64,000 bases of DNA, taken from positions 124,001 through 188,000 of the forward strand of contig SCRM01000008.1 of assembly GCA_004298045.1 (NCBI GenBank), read 5' to 3'. Both the position numbers and the translations under genes were made by a program. Below the pieces are notes generated by a model, which saw only the letters and a list, made by a program, of their open reading frames with translations, did no database searches and was not told where the DNA came from. This DNA is from Rhodanobacter sp. Its GTDB lineage: Bacteria; Pseudomonadota; Gammaproteobacteria; Xanthomonadales; Rhodanobacteraceae. Numbering within the stretch: position 1 is the first letter of the stretch; each line of letters starts with the position of its first letter. Below are positions 36,667 to 45,280 of this stretch, piece after piece.

Positions 36667-36815
36667 GCCGTCGGTACAGTAATTCGCGCGAATATGTGAA
36701 CTGCCTCCCGAATAGACCGTGCTCCGCACGTCGAGGTTCCGCTGGCGGCGGGAACGCGCGACAGCTATAAGAGGGATCACATTGCCGTACCGACCGCCGG
36801 GCCCGCATTGCCTGC

Positions 36816-39716
36816 ATGAATTCCGTGACCCCGCCCCGCCCCGCCCCCTGCCTGCCGACCGCGGCGGCGTCAGCGCAGATGCCGCTCGCGATCGAGCAGC
36901 TGATGACGACTGCGGACGCCTCGGGTGTACGCGAAATCTGCGAACGCATTCTCGAACAACTGGCGATCGACGGCACCCTGCATTGGCGTGCGCGCAACGC
37001 CGCGCCACCCGGGTCCGGATGGTGCTACGAACTTGCCGAGGATGTTCAACACCAGCGCGTGCTGGTGCTCGATGCCGCCGAGCCCGCTGCCGAAAGCGTG
37101 CATGGCACGCTGGCCTGGATCGGTCGGCTGGCCGCCATACGGCTGCATCAACTGGCCGAATCCAGCCGCCTGTACGAGGCAATTTCGCGCCTCGCGCTGG
37201 CCGAACGCCTGCAGCGTGCGTTGTATGCGATCGCCGAACAGGCCAGCGCCGAGCAGGACATGCCGGCCCTGATGCAATCGCTGCACACCATCGTCGGCAG
37301 CCTGATGTATGCGGAGAACTTCTTCATCGCGCTGTACGACCACGCGACCGACACGGTCCGCTTCCCTTATTTCGTCGATACGCTGGACGCCGCCCCGCCG
37401 CCACCCGACCACGCGGTGCCGCTGGCCACCATCGAGCACGGCATCACCTGGAACCTCGTGCGCTTCGGCAAGCCGCTGTACGGCGCGCCGGAAGAACTGG
37501 CCACCCAACTGGCCGGCCACTTCGCCATGCACGGCCCGCGTTGCGAGCATTGCCTCGGTGTGCCGCTGCGCCGCGACGTGCAGACCGGCGGCTGCATCGT
37601 GGTGCAGAGTTACCGCACGAATGTGCGCTACACGCGGCACGACCTGGAGCTGCTCAGCTACGTGGCGCAGCACGTGCAGACCGCGATCGAACGCCACGGC
37701 GCGCACGTCGAGCTGGAACATCGCGTGACCGACCGCACCACCGCCCTGCGCGAAGCGAACCGCGTGCTGCGGCAGCAGGTATTGCAGCGGCAACATGGTG
37801 AGCGCCTGCAAGCTGCGCTGTTCCGCATTGCCGAGCTGGCCAGCAGCAGCGACGAAGGCGCCAATGCCGACGCGTTCTACCCCGCATTGCACCGGGTGAT
37901 CGGCGGCCTGCTCTACGCGCGCAACTTCTACATCGCGCTGATCGACGAAAGCGAGCAAGTCGTCAGTTTTCCCTACTCGGTGGACGAAGTGGAACCCTCG
38001 CGTTCGATGCGCAGCCACGGCCACGGGCTCACCGAATACGTGCAGCGCACGGCCAAACCGCTGCTTATCAATCAAGATGAGATCGGACGTCTGCTCGACG
38101 GCAACAACATCGACCGCATTGGCCCGGCATCAGTGTGCTGGCTCGGCGTGCCGCTGACCTGGGGCGGCAAGGTGCGCGGCGTGTTGGCGGTGCAGAGTTA
38201 CACCCCCGAGCACGCCTACACCGAGCGCGATCAGGAGCTGCTCACCTTTGTCAGCTACCACGTGGCCAACGCGCTGCAGCGCAAGCAGGCCGACGCCGCA
38301 CTCAAGCTGGCCTACGCCAGCCTCGAACGCCGCGTGGTGGAGCGCACCCGCGCGCTCGGGCTGGCCAATCGCGATTTGCGCGAGCAGATCGCCGAGCGCG
38401 AGCGCATCGAGCGCCGGCTGAAATACGAGAACCTGCACGACTCGCTGACCGGGCTGCCAAACCGCACGCTGTTGTTGCAACGGCTGGAGACCGCGCTGCA
38501 GCGTCTGCGCAAGGTGCCGGAAGCCCTGTTTGCCATCATGTTCGTCGACCTCGACCGCTTCAAGGTCATCAACGATTCGGTCGGCCACCTGGTCGGCGAC
38601 GACCTGCTGTTCCAGGTGGGCGGCCGCATCCGCTCCTGCCTCAAATCACGCGACGTGGTGGCCCGCCTGGGCGGCGACGAGTTCGCGGTGCTGCTGGAAG
38701 GCGTGAACAACGCAGCGGATGCCCAGCAGGTGGCCGCGCGCGTACTGTCCGAGCTGCAACGTCCGTTCCGGCTCGGTGGGCGCGAAATCTTCACCTCCGG
38801 CTCGATCGGCATAGCCATGGCCGACGAACACTACCGCCAGCCGGAAGAACTGCTGCGCGACGCCGATTCGGCCATGTACCACGCAAAAGACGGCGGGCGT
38901 CACCGCATCGCGCTGTTCGACGACCGCCTGCGTCGCGAGGCGCTGTCACTGTTGCGCATGGAGAGCGATCTGCGCCACGGGCTGGCACGCCGCGAATTCG
39001 TGCCGTACTACCAGCCGGTGGTGTCGCTGGCCGATGGCAGCATCACCGGTTACGAAGCGCTGCTGCGCTGGAACCATCCGGAGCGTGGCTTGCTGCTGCC
39101 GCAGGATTTCCTGCTGATCGCCGAGGAAACCGGCTGTGCCGAAGCGATCGACTGGCAGCTCTTCGAGCTGGTGTGCGCCGATGCGCCGCGCATCCTCGGT
39201 GACCGCGGCACGATCAGCATCAACGTTTCCGGCCAGCACTTCCGCTACCCGGATTTCGATGCCCGCCTGCTGGCGCTGTTCGCCACCCATCAGGTGGCCC
39301 CCGATCGCATCCGGGTCGAAGTGATCGAACGCACGCTGCTGGAAAACCCCGACCAGGTCAAACAGATGCTGCAAAACCTGCGCCGGCAAGGCGTGGGCAT
39401 TGCGCTGGACGACTTCGGCACCGGCTACTCGTCGTTGAGCTACGTGCACCAGTACCCGTTCGACGTACTCAAGATCGACCGCTCATTCGTGATCGAGATG
39501 GGCGGCGAATCCGGCGACCAGGGCACGGCGGTGGTGCGTGCCATCCAGGCCCTGGCCGACTCGCTCGGCATGCAGGTCATCGCCGAGGGCATCGAGACGC
39601 CGGAGCAGCGGCAACTGCTGCACGATATCGGCTGCGGCTACGGGCAAGGCTTCCTGTTTTCGCAGGCGCAGCCGGCGACGCACTGGCTCGCGGGTGCCGC
39701 CGCGACCGGTCAGTGA
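36816..39716 (+). CDS. GAF-GAF-GGDEF-EAL cyclic-di-GMP signalling protein
   Basis: 966 residues, apparently cytosolic. After an N-terminal region come two GAF-like sensor domains (about 130-300, SLMYAENFFIALYD to YVAQHVQTAIERH; and about 335-490, GLLYARNFYIALIDESEQ to FVSYHVANALQRK). Each is followed by a predicted helical linker. The diguanylate cyclase domain (about 540-700) has an intact RLGGDEFAVLL. The EAL phosphodiesterase domain (about 710-960) has YEALLRWNHPE, DDFGTGYSSLSYVHQYPFDV and KIDRSFV. Both catalytic signatures look functional. The c-di-GMP inhibitory site upstream of GGDEF reads KSRD instead of RxxD, so feedback inhibition may be weak. The last 7 bp overlap the convergent hslO gene. 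Confidence 0.94.
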   Translation: MNSVTPPRPAPCLPTAAASAQMPLAIEQLMTTADASGVREICERILEQLAIDGTLHWRARNAAPPGSGWCYELAEDVQHQRVLVLDAAEPAAESVHGTLAWIGRLAAIRLHQLAESSRLYEAISRLALAERLQRALYAIAEQASAEQDMPALMQSLHTIVGSLMYAENFFIALYDHATDTVRFPYFVDTLDAAPPPPDHAVPLATIEHGITWNLVRFGKPLYGAPEELATQLAGHFAMHGPRCEHCLGVPLRRDVQTGGCIVVQSYRTNVRYTRHDLELLSYVAQHVQTAIERHGAHVELEHRVTDRTTALREANRVLRQQVLQRQHGERLQAALFRIAELASSSDEGANADAFYPALHRVIGGLLYARNFYIALIDESEQVVSFPYSVDEVEPSRSMRSHGHGLTEYVQRTAKPLLINQDEIGRLLDGNNIDRIGPASVCWLGVPLTWGGKVRGVLAVQSYTPEHAYTERDQELLTFVSYHVANALQRKQADAALKLAYASLERRVVERTRALGLANRDLREQIAERERIERRLKYENLHDSLTGLPNRTLLLQRLETALQRLRKVPEALFAIMFVDLDRFKVINDSVGHLVGDDLLFQVGGRIRSCLKSRDVVARLGGDEFAVLLEGVNNAADAQQVAARVLSELQRPFRLGGREIFTSGSIGIAMADEHYRQPEELLRDADSAMYHAKDGGRHRIALFDDRLRREALSLLRMESDLRHGLARREFVPYYQPVVSLADGSITGYEALLRWNHPERGLLLPQDFLLIAEETGCAEAIDWQLFELVCADAPRILGDRGTISINVSGQHFRYPDFDARLLALFATHQVAPDRIRVEVIERTLLENPDQVKQMLQNLRRQGVGIALDDFGTGYSSLSYVHQYPFDVLKIDRSFVIEMGGESGDQGTAVVRAIQALADSLGMQVIAEGIETPEQRQLLHDIGCGYGQGFLFSQAQPATHWLAGAAATGQ

Positions 39717-40609
39717 CTGCTGCCGGGCAATGCCGTCCCCGGCACGTCGCGCAGCAGATATTCAACGTCGACCCGATCGAACTCGTAACGTTCGGCGCAG
39801 AACTCGCAGGTGACCTCGATCCGGCCGTTCTGCTCGGTCAGCGTGGCTTCCAGCTCGGCGCGCCCGAGCGAGCGCAGCATGGCGGCGACGCGTTCGCGTG
39901 AGCAGCTGCAGCCGAACGCCAGCGGACGTGGTTCGAACAGGCGCACCGACTCTTCGTGGTAAAGCCGATAGAGCAGCTCATGCGGCGCACTATGCAGCAA
40001 CTCCTCCGTGCCCAGCGTCGCGGTGAGCTGCTGTACGCGCGGCCACGCATCGGCGTCATCCACCGCATCGTGGCCGCCGGTGCCGGGCAAGCGCTGCAGC
40101 ATCAGCCCCACGGCATGTGCGTCATCGGCAGCCAGCAGCAGGCGCGCGGGCAGTTGTTCGGATTGTTCGAAATAGCCTTGCAGCACGCCGGCCAGGTCAT
40201 CGGTCCCCAGCTCGACCAGACCCTGGTAACGCTGCCCGCGTTCGAGGTTGCCAATGGTGATCGCCATCACCGCGTCCGGCAGGGTCGACAGCGCGAACGT
40301 CGCCGGCACCGGCGGTTGCCAGCGTGCGATGCCGCGCAGGCGCCCTTGATCGGAGCACTCGGCAAACAGCAGGCGCAGGGGGCCGTCGCTCTTGAGCTGC
40401 ACCGACAACTCGCCTTCGAGCTTGATGTGCGCGGTCATCAGCGCGCTGGCGGCGAGCGCCTGCCCGAGCAGGCCACGTACGGACGACGGGTAGTCGACGC
40501 GACCGGCCATCTCGCGCCAGGCCGGCCCCAGGCGCACGAAGGCGCCGCGCACACCGGCGCGTTCCAGCAAAAAGCGGTGCAGCACATCATCGGTGGGCAG
40601 GTTTTCCAC
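39710..40609 (-). CDS. hslO: Redox-regulated chaperone Hsp33
   Basis: Holdase chaperone activated by oxidative unfolding. 299 residues from the GTG at 40609 (VENLPTDDVLHRFLLERAGV). The N-terminal substrate-binding domain has GRVDYPSSVRGLLGQALAAS and LPDAVMAITIGNLERGQRYQ. The zinc switch is intact: CxC in LAFGCSCSRERV and CxxC in VTCEFCAERYEFD. It is divergent from mtgA. Its last codons overlap the end of the convergent GGDEF-EAL gene, and no terminator fits between them. Confidence 0.95.
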   Translation of the reverse strand: MENLPTDDVLHRFLLERAGVRGAFVRLGPAWREMAGRVDYPSSVRGLLGQALAASALMTAHIKLEGELSVQLKSDGPLRLLFAECSDQGRLRGIARWQPPVPATFALSTLPDAVMAITIGNLERGQRYQGLVELGTDDLAGVLQGYFEQSEQLPARLLLAADDAHAVGLMLQRLPGTGGHDAVDDADAWPRVQQLTATLGTEELLHSAPHELLYRLYHEESVRLFEPRPLAFGCSCSRERVAAMLRSLGRAELEATLTEQNGRIEVTCEFCAERYEFDRVDVEYLLRDVPGTALPGSSH

Positions 40610-40705
40610 GGCCAGACCTCGTCGGCAATCCCTGCGAGATGGGGGCGCAGCCGCGTCGCGCAATGGGCCACTTATACTGCGGCCGGTCTTCGCCAGTGCC
40701 TCGCC

Positions 40706-41476
40706 ATGTCCCGCCCGTTGTTGTCGCCCCGCCGCCTGCTGCGCTGGTGCGCGTTTGCCGCGCTCGCATGGCTGGTGCTGACCGAGTTGGTGGTCCTCGT
40801 GCTGCGCTTTGTGCCGCCGCCGACCTCGGCGGTGATGGTGGAGCGCCGCGTCGGCGCGCTGGTGCGCGGCGAGCACGGTTTTCAGCTGCATCAGCATTGG
40901 GTGCCGTGGCGCGCGGTGTCACCGTGGGTGCCGCTGGCGATGGTGGCGGGGGAGGATCAGAAATTCCCCTACCACCACGGTTTCGATTTCGATTCCATCC
41001 ACGCCGCGGTCGACGCCGCCGATGACGGCCACCGCCTGCGCGGCGCCAGCACCATCAGCCAGCAGACCGCGAAGAACCTGTTCCTGTGGAACGGCCGCAG
41101 CTTCCTGCGCAAGGGGCTGGAGGCCTATTTCACCGTGCTGCTCGAACTCAACTGGCCCAAACAGCGCATCCTTGAGGTCTATCTGAATATCGCCGAGTTG
41201 GGCGATGGGGTGTATGGCGTCGGGGCAGCCAGTGAGCGCTATTTCCATACCTCGCCCGCAAACCTGAATGCGGCGCAGGCCGCGCGGCTGGCCGCCGTGT
41301 TGCCCAGCCCGCGCCGTCTGCATGCGGAGCGCCCCAGCGCGTACGTATTGCGCCGCGCCGACTGGATCGAACGCCAGATGCGTCAGCTCGGCGGGCCGGG
41401 TTACATCGAAGGCCACGCGCCGCGCGTGATGCCGGGTTCACGGCAAGGCGACACCCGCCGAAAAGTGGCGCGCTAG
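40706..41476 (+). CDS. mtgA: Monofunctional peptidoglycan glycosyltransferase
   Basis: Family 51 transglycosylase that polymerises lipid II at the periplasmic face. 256 residues with one N-terminal membrane helix (LRWCAFAALAWLVLTELVVL). The catalytic Glu is in MVAGEDQKFPYHHGFD, and RGASTISQQTAKNLFLW, KGLEAYFTVLLELNWPKQRI and EVYLNIAELGDGVYGVGAA are all present. There is no transpeptidase domain. A CBS-domain gene follows 43 bp downstream. Confidence 0.96.
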   Translation: MSRPLLSPRRLLRWCAFAALAWLVLTELVVLVLRFVPPPTSAVMVERRVGALVRGEHGFQLHQHWVPWRAVSPWVPLAMVAGEDQKFPYHHGFDFDSIHAAVDAADDGHRLRGASTISQQTAKNLFLWNGRSFLRKGLEAYFTVLLELNWPKQRILEVYLNIAELGDGVYGVGAASERYFHTSPANLNAAQAARLAAVLPSPRRLHAERPSAYVLRRADWIERQMRQLGGPGYIEGHAPRVMPGSRQGDTRRKVAR

Positions 41477-41519
41477 ACTCGCAGTGCCCTCAACCGCGGG
41501 CGCAACCGGAGGCTCAGGC

Positions 41520-41948
41520 ATGCGTCAAGTCAGGCAGTTGCTCGAAGGCAAGAACCACAACGTCTACACCATCACGCCCGAGGCGCCGGTGCTGGACGCC
41601 ATCAAGATGATGGCCGAGCACCGCATCGGCGCCCTGCTGGTGATGGGCGGCGACACTCTCGCCGGCGTGGTCTCCGAACGCGATTACGCGCGCAAGGTGA
41701 TCCTGCGCGGTCGCTCTTCCGCACAAACCGCGGTGGCCGACATCATGCGCGCGGATCCCCCCACGGTCAGCCCGGACACCGACGTGTTCGACTGCATGCG
41801 CCTGTGCACCGACAGCCGCGTGCGCCACCTGCCGGTGCTCGAGCACGGCAAGGTGGTGGGCATCATTTCCACCGGGGATCTGGTGAAGGCCGTGATCGAC
41901 GCGCAGGCACAGCAGATTGCGCATCTGGAGCGGTATATCACGGGGTGA
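41520..41948 (+). CDS. CBS-pair domain protein
   Basis: 142 residues made almost entirely of two CBS domains (NVYTITPEAPVLDAIKMMAE with GALLVMGGDTLAGVVSERDY; and DPPTVSPDTDVFDCMRLCTD with RHLPVLEHGKVVGIISTGDL). Such proteins bind adenosyl nucleotides and act as energy sensors or inosine-type regulators. The partner is unknown. The ATG at 41520 follows a GGAGG ribosome site. A half copy of the GGGATTC repeat begins right after the stop. Confidence 0.92.
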   Translation: MRQVRQLLEGKNHNVYTITPEAPVLDAIKMMAEHRIGALLVMGGDTLAGVVSERDYARKVILRGRSSAQTAVADIMRADPPTVSPDTDVFDCMRLCTDSRVRHLPVLEHGKVVGIISTGDLVKAVIDAQAQQIAHLERYITG

Positions 41949-41953
41949 CGGGC

Positions 41954-42005
41954 CGGGATTCGGGGTTGGAGATTCGGGATTCGGAAGAGCGGTGATACGG
42001 CGAGC
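41954..42005 (+). repeat. GGGATTC-family repeat with core, between convergent genes
   Basis: Units GGGATTCGGGG, GAGATTCGGGATTCGG are followed by the core AAGAGCGGTGATACGGCGAG. The core is shared with the nadE copy and with 52623-52663. It lies between the CBS gene and the Npt-like carrier gene. Confidence 0.75.
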
Positions 42006-42031
42006 CGTGGCGCAACGCCGAACTCCGCACA

Positions 42032-43315
42032 TCAGGCTGATGGCGGGTCTTCCGGGGCAAGATCGGGGGACCAGCCGGCATGGGTGGAGACCCAGGTGGC
42101 GGCGAGGGCGACGCCGGTGCCGGCGACGGCCAGGCCGGCAACGCCGATGCCGACGGCGCGCAAGCCGCTCACCGCACTGGTGACAACAAGGTCGCCGAAG
42201 CGCCACACCGCGGTCTCGACAAAGTTCTTGCCCTTGTAGCGCGTTTCGCGCGGCACCCGCGTGTACAACGCATCGACCGCGGGCTTGGTCATGCCATAGG
42301 CAAAGCCGCGCGTGGTCACCATCATCACCGCCAGCATCGGCACCACCATGCCGAACAGCACTAGCTGGCCGTGGCCGACGATGGCCACCGCAATCAGCAG
42401 CGCCACGTTCACCACCGCCGGCAACACCAGCCCCCACCCCGGCCCAAAGCGCACCAGGAGCCAACGCGTCATGCTCAACTGCAACAGCACGCCAAGCGTG
42501 TTGGTGGCCAGGTCGAGATCGTTGTAGAACTCGGTGCGCGCCACCGTGTCGGCCAGATGCGCCTTGGCATAATCGGCCACCAGCGCATAAGCCAGCGTGC
42601 CGATGCCGTCGCCGAGCAGCATCATGAACGCCATCAGGCGCAGGAACGGCCGCGACCACAACTCGCGGATGCCGGCCCACAGCGAACCGCCGATCGCGGC
42701 ACCGGCATCCCAGCCGGCGTTGCGCGACTCATGGTGTGCGGTCAGCCGCAACAACAGCGCCAGCGCGGCGGTCAGCGCCAGTGCGGATGCCACCAGCAGC
42801 GGCGCCACCCCCACCCAGTACACCAGCGCGCGGGTCAGGAGCGGGCCGAAAATCGCACCGGCCATGCCGCCCAGCGCAATCAGCGAAAACACCTGGCGCG
42901 CGCGGGCGCTGCTGAAGATGTCGGCCATCACGCTCCAGAACAGCGACACCACGAACAGGTTGAACACGCTGACCCAGGCAAAGAACACCACGCCCAGCTC
43001 GCGCGCGCCGATCCGATCCTGCCACACGAAGGCCGGCACAAAGGCCAGCAGGCAGGCGATGAAAAAGCTGTAGCTCCACAGCAGCAGCCGGCGCCGCGCA
43101 AAGCGCGCCACCAGCATGCCGAACAGCGGCGCCAAAAGCAGCATCAGCGCAAACACCACGCCGTAAAACAGCGGCAGCGACTGCGAACCTACTGCGCCAC
43201 TGAGCTGGTCACGTACCGGGCGGATGATGTAGTACGCCGTCATCACGAAGAAGAACGCCAGCGCGGAAAGCGCAGGCGCGGCGCCTTCGCCGGCCACAGC
43301 AGCAGTCGAACTCAC
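42032..43315 (-). CDS. MFS-fold transporter, Npt1/Npt2 (ATP/ADP-carrier)-like
   Basis: 427 residues with about 12 membrane helices. The first helix region reads FFFVMTAYYIIRPVRDQLSG, which resembles the YYxLRPxRD start of bacterial Npt/TLC-like nucleotide carriers. WSVMADIFSSARARQVFSLI and PAVDALYTRVPRETRYKGKN are further long conserved-looking loops. Free-living bacteria carry such relatives without known nucleotide exchange, so the substrate is open. The start is GTG at 43315. It converges on the CBS gene. Confidence 0.75.
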   Translation of the reverse strand: MSSTAAVAGEGAAPALSALAFFFVMTAYYIIRPVRDQLSGAVGSQSLPLFYGVVFALMLLLAPLFGMLVARFARRRLLLWSYSFFIACLLAFVPAFVWQDRIGARELGVVFFAWVSVFNLFVVSLFWSVMADIFSSARARQVFSLIALGGMAGAIFGPLLTRALVYWVGVAPLLVASALALTAALALLLRLTAHHESRNAGWDAGAAIGGSLWAGIRELWSRPFLRLMAFMMLLGDGIGTLAYALVADYAKAHLADTVARTEFYNDLDLATNTLGVLLQLSMTRWLLVRFGPGWGLVLPAVVNVALLIAVAIVGHGQLVLFGMVVPMLAVMMVTTRGFAYGMTKPAVDALYTRVPRETRYKGKNFVETAVWRFGDLVVTSAVSGLRAVGIGVAGLAVAGTGVALAATWVSTHAGWSPDLAPEDPPSA

Positions 43316-43541
43316 GAACCCGTCCAGCGCGGGCGCTTGCCCGGTAGCGCGAGGCTAGGGGCGCGGGTGGCCGCAACGCAAGCGACGGCGGCCGCGCGGT
43401 CTTTGGCCGCTGCACCACCATGGGTCGGCAGGCCGGTGCCGACGCGGCCTCAAGACGGCGTTGCCGCACCCCGGCGGTGCCCACATGCGGGCACGGGCGC
43501 CGGCTTTTATACTCGGCCATGATCGCCAAGGAACCGATGCC

Positions 43542-45185
43542 GTGAGCAGTTCCAGCCTGCCGCAACTCGATGCCCAACTCGCGGTGCCGGTTGCCGCGCG
43601 CCACGAGTTGCTGTTTCTCAATGTGTTTCGGCTGGTGCAGGCGCTGGTGTACATCGCGCTGGTGGTCACCCTGCTGCAAGGCACCGGACAACCGATCACC
43701 ACGCACACGTTCGCGCTGGTCGCCCCCCTGCCTTACCTCTTGTTTGCGATTGCGGCGCTGGCGCTGACCCGGCGTTGCGTGCCATACGCGCGAACCACGG
43801 TGTCGGTGTGGCTGGTGGTCGATATTGCGGCCGCGGTGCTTGCGGTGGCCGCCATCGACTACGCGCGCATCGGCATCGCCATGATGCTGGCGGTGAACCT
43901 TGGCGTCGGCGCGCTGGTGCTGTCGCTGCGGCTGTCGAGTTTTTTCGCGGCACTGGCAACGCTCGGCCTGCTCGGGCACGCAACACTGGCCGAGCCGGGC
44001 AACGGCATCGCCGAGCGCGGGCTGATGGAAGCGGCGATGTTCGGCGTGGCGTATTTCGCCATCACCACGCTGTGCCATGTGCTTGGCCGCCAATTGCGCG
44101 CCAGCGAGGCGCTGGCCGAGCAGCGCAGCACCGACCTGGCCAATCTCGCGCAGGTGAACGAACTCATCATCCGGCGCATGAAGACCGGCGTGCTGCTGGT
44201 CGACGACGCCAACCGCATCCACCAGATCAACGAATCGGCGTGGATGCTGATGGGCAACCCGAGCGCCGGGCAGCGCGACCTCGGTCGCCTCGCGCCGGAA
44301 CTGTCGCGCCGGCTGTACCACTGGATGACGTCCGGCAAGCTCGACGAAACCGCCACCCAGCTGGCCGACGGCGTGCCCGAGGTGATTCCGCGGTTTACCC
44401 GGCTGGCGCCGAACGACGATTCGCTGGTGCTGATCTTTCTCGACGACACCTCGCTGCTGTCGCGCCGCGCCGAGGAGCTGACCCTGAGCTCGCTCGGCCG
44501 GCTGTCGGCGTCGATCGCGCACGAAATCCGCAACCCGCTCGCCGCCATCCGCTACTCGGCACAGCTGCTGGCCGAATCGGAAAGCATGGACGCCAGCGAC
44601 CAGCGCATGGTCGAGATCATCAACAACCATTGCATCCGCCTGAACGAGATCATCGAGAACATCCTGCAGCTCTCGCGCCGCGAGCGCTCGCGTCCGGAAA
44701 CGCTCGACCTCGGCAAGTGGGCGCAGGATTTCGTCGAGGAGTACCGCCAGGGCAACGACCTTGGCGCCGATTCGCTGCGCGCGATCGCCGGCAGCACCGG
44801 CACGGTCGCCGCGATGGCCGACCCGCAGCAGTTGCAACAAGTGGTGTGGAACCTGGTGCAGAACGCGCTGCGTTACGGGCGCATGCCGGGCGAATCGGCG
44901 CGGGTGATGGTGGTGGCGCGCCCGGGCGACCACGGCGTGCCGATCCTCGAAGTGATCGACCGCGGTCCCGGCATCCCGACCAAGGTCGCCGCGCAGATCT
45001 TCGAGCCGTTCTACACCACCCACGAATACGGCACCGGGCTCGGCCTGTATTTGGCCCGGCAAATGGCCGAAGCCAACCAGGCCTCGCTCGAATACGTGCG
45101 CGTGGCCGGCGGCGGCAGCTGTTTCCGGCTGGTGCTGACGCCGGCCCAAATGGGCCTGTCGACGGCGGATGCCGCCGTGGGCTGA
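43542..45185 (+). CDS. pilS: Two-component sensor histidine kinase PilS
   Basis: Sensor kinase for type IV pilin expression. 547 residues from the GTG at 43542, which has AAGGA at good spacing. Six N-terminal membrane helices (about 25-195) are typical of PilS. A PAS-like region follows (IIRRMKTGVLLVDDANRIHQ). The kinase core has the phospho-His in ASIAHEIRNPLAAIRYS, the N box in VVWNLVQNALRYGRMPG, IDRGPGIP and GTGLGLYLARQMAEAN. It forms a pair with pilR 95 bp downstream. pilA itself is not in the window. Confidence 0.94.
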   Translation: MSSSSLPQLDAQLAVPVAARHELLFLNVFRLVQALVYIALVVTLLQGTGQPITTHTFALVAPLPYLLFAIAALALTRRCVPYARTTVSVWLVVDIAAAVLAVAAIDYARIGIAMMLAVNLGVGALVLSLRLSSFFAALATLGLLGHATLAEPGNGIAERGLMEAAMFGVAYFAITTLCHVLGRQLRASEALAEQRSTDLANLAQVNELIIRRMKTGVLLVDDANRIHQINESAWMLMGNPSAGQRDLGRLAPELSRRLYHWMTSGKLDETATQLADGVPEVIPRFTRLAPNDDSLVLIFLDDTSLLSRRAEELTLSSLGRLSASIAHEIRNPLAAIRYSAQLLAESESMDASDQRMVEIINNHCIRLNEIIENILQLSRRERSRPETLDLGKWAQDFVEEYRQGNDLGADSLRAIAGSTGTVAAMADPQQLQQVVWNLVQNALRYGRMPGESARVMVVARPGDHGVPILEVIDRGPGIPTKVAAQIFEPFYTTHEYGTGLGLYLARQMAEANQASLEYVRVAGGGSCFRLVLTPAQMGLSTADAAVG

Positions 45186-45280
45186 CGTGCCCTGCCGGAC
45201 GCCTTGGCGACCGGCGCTTTTGCCCCGCCCCGGAACCACGGGTATCCTGAGCCGCAACGCTGCCATCAGGCATTTAATCC

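Noticed and set aside
36766-36771. TATAAG as -10 of the GGDEF-EAL gene
   Set aside because: No -35 at acceptable distance. It may be real but is not better than chance in this short spacer.
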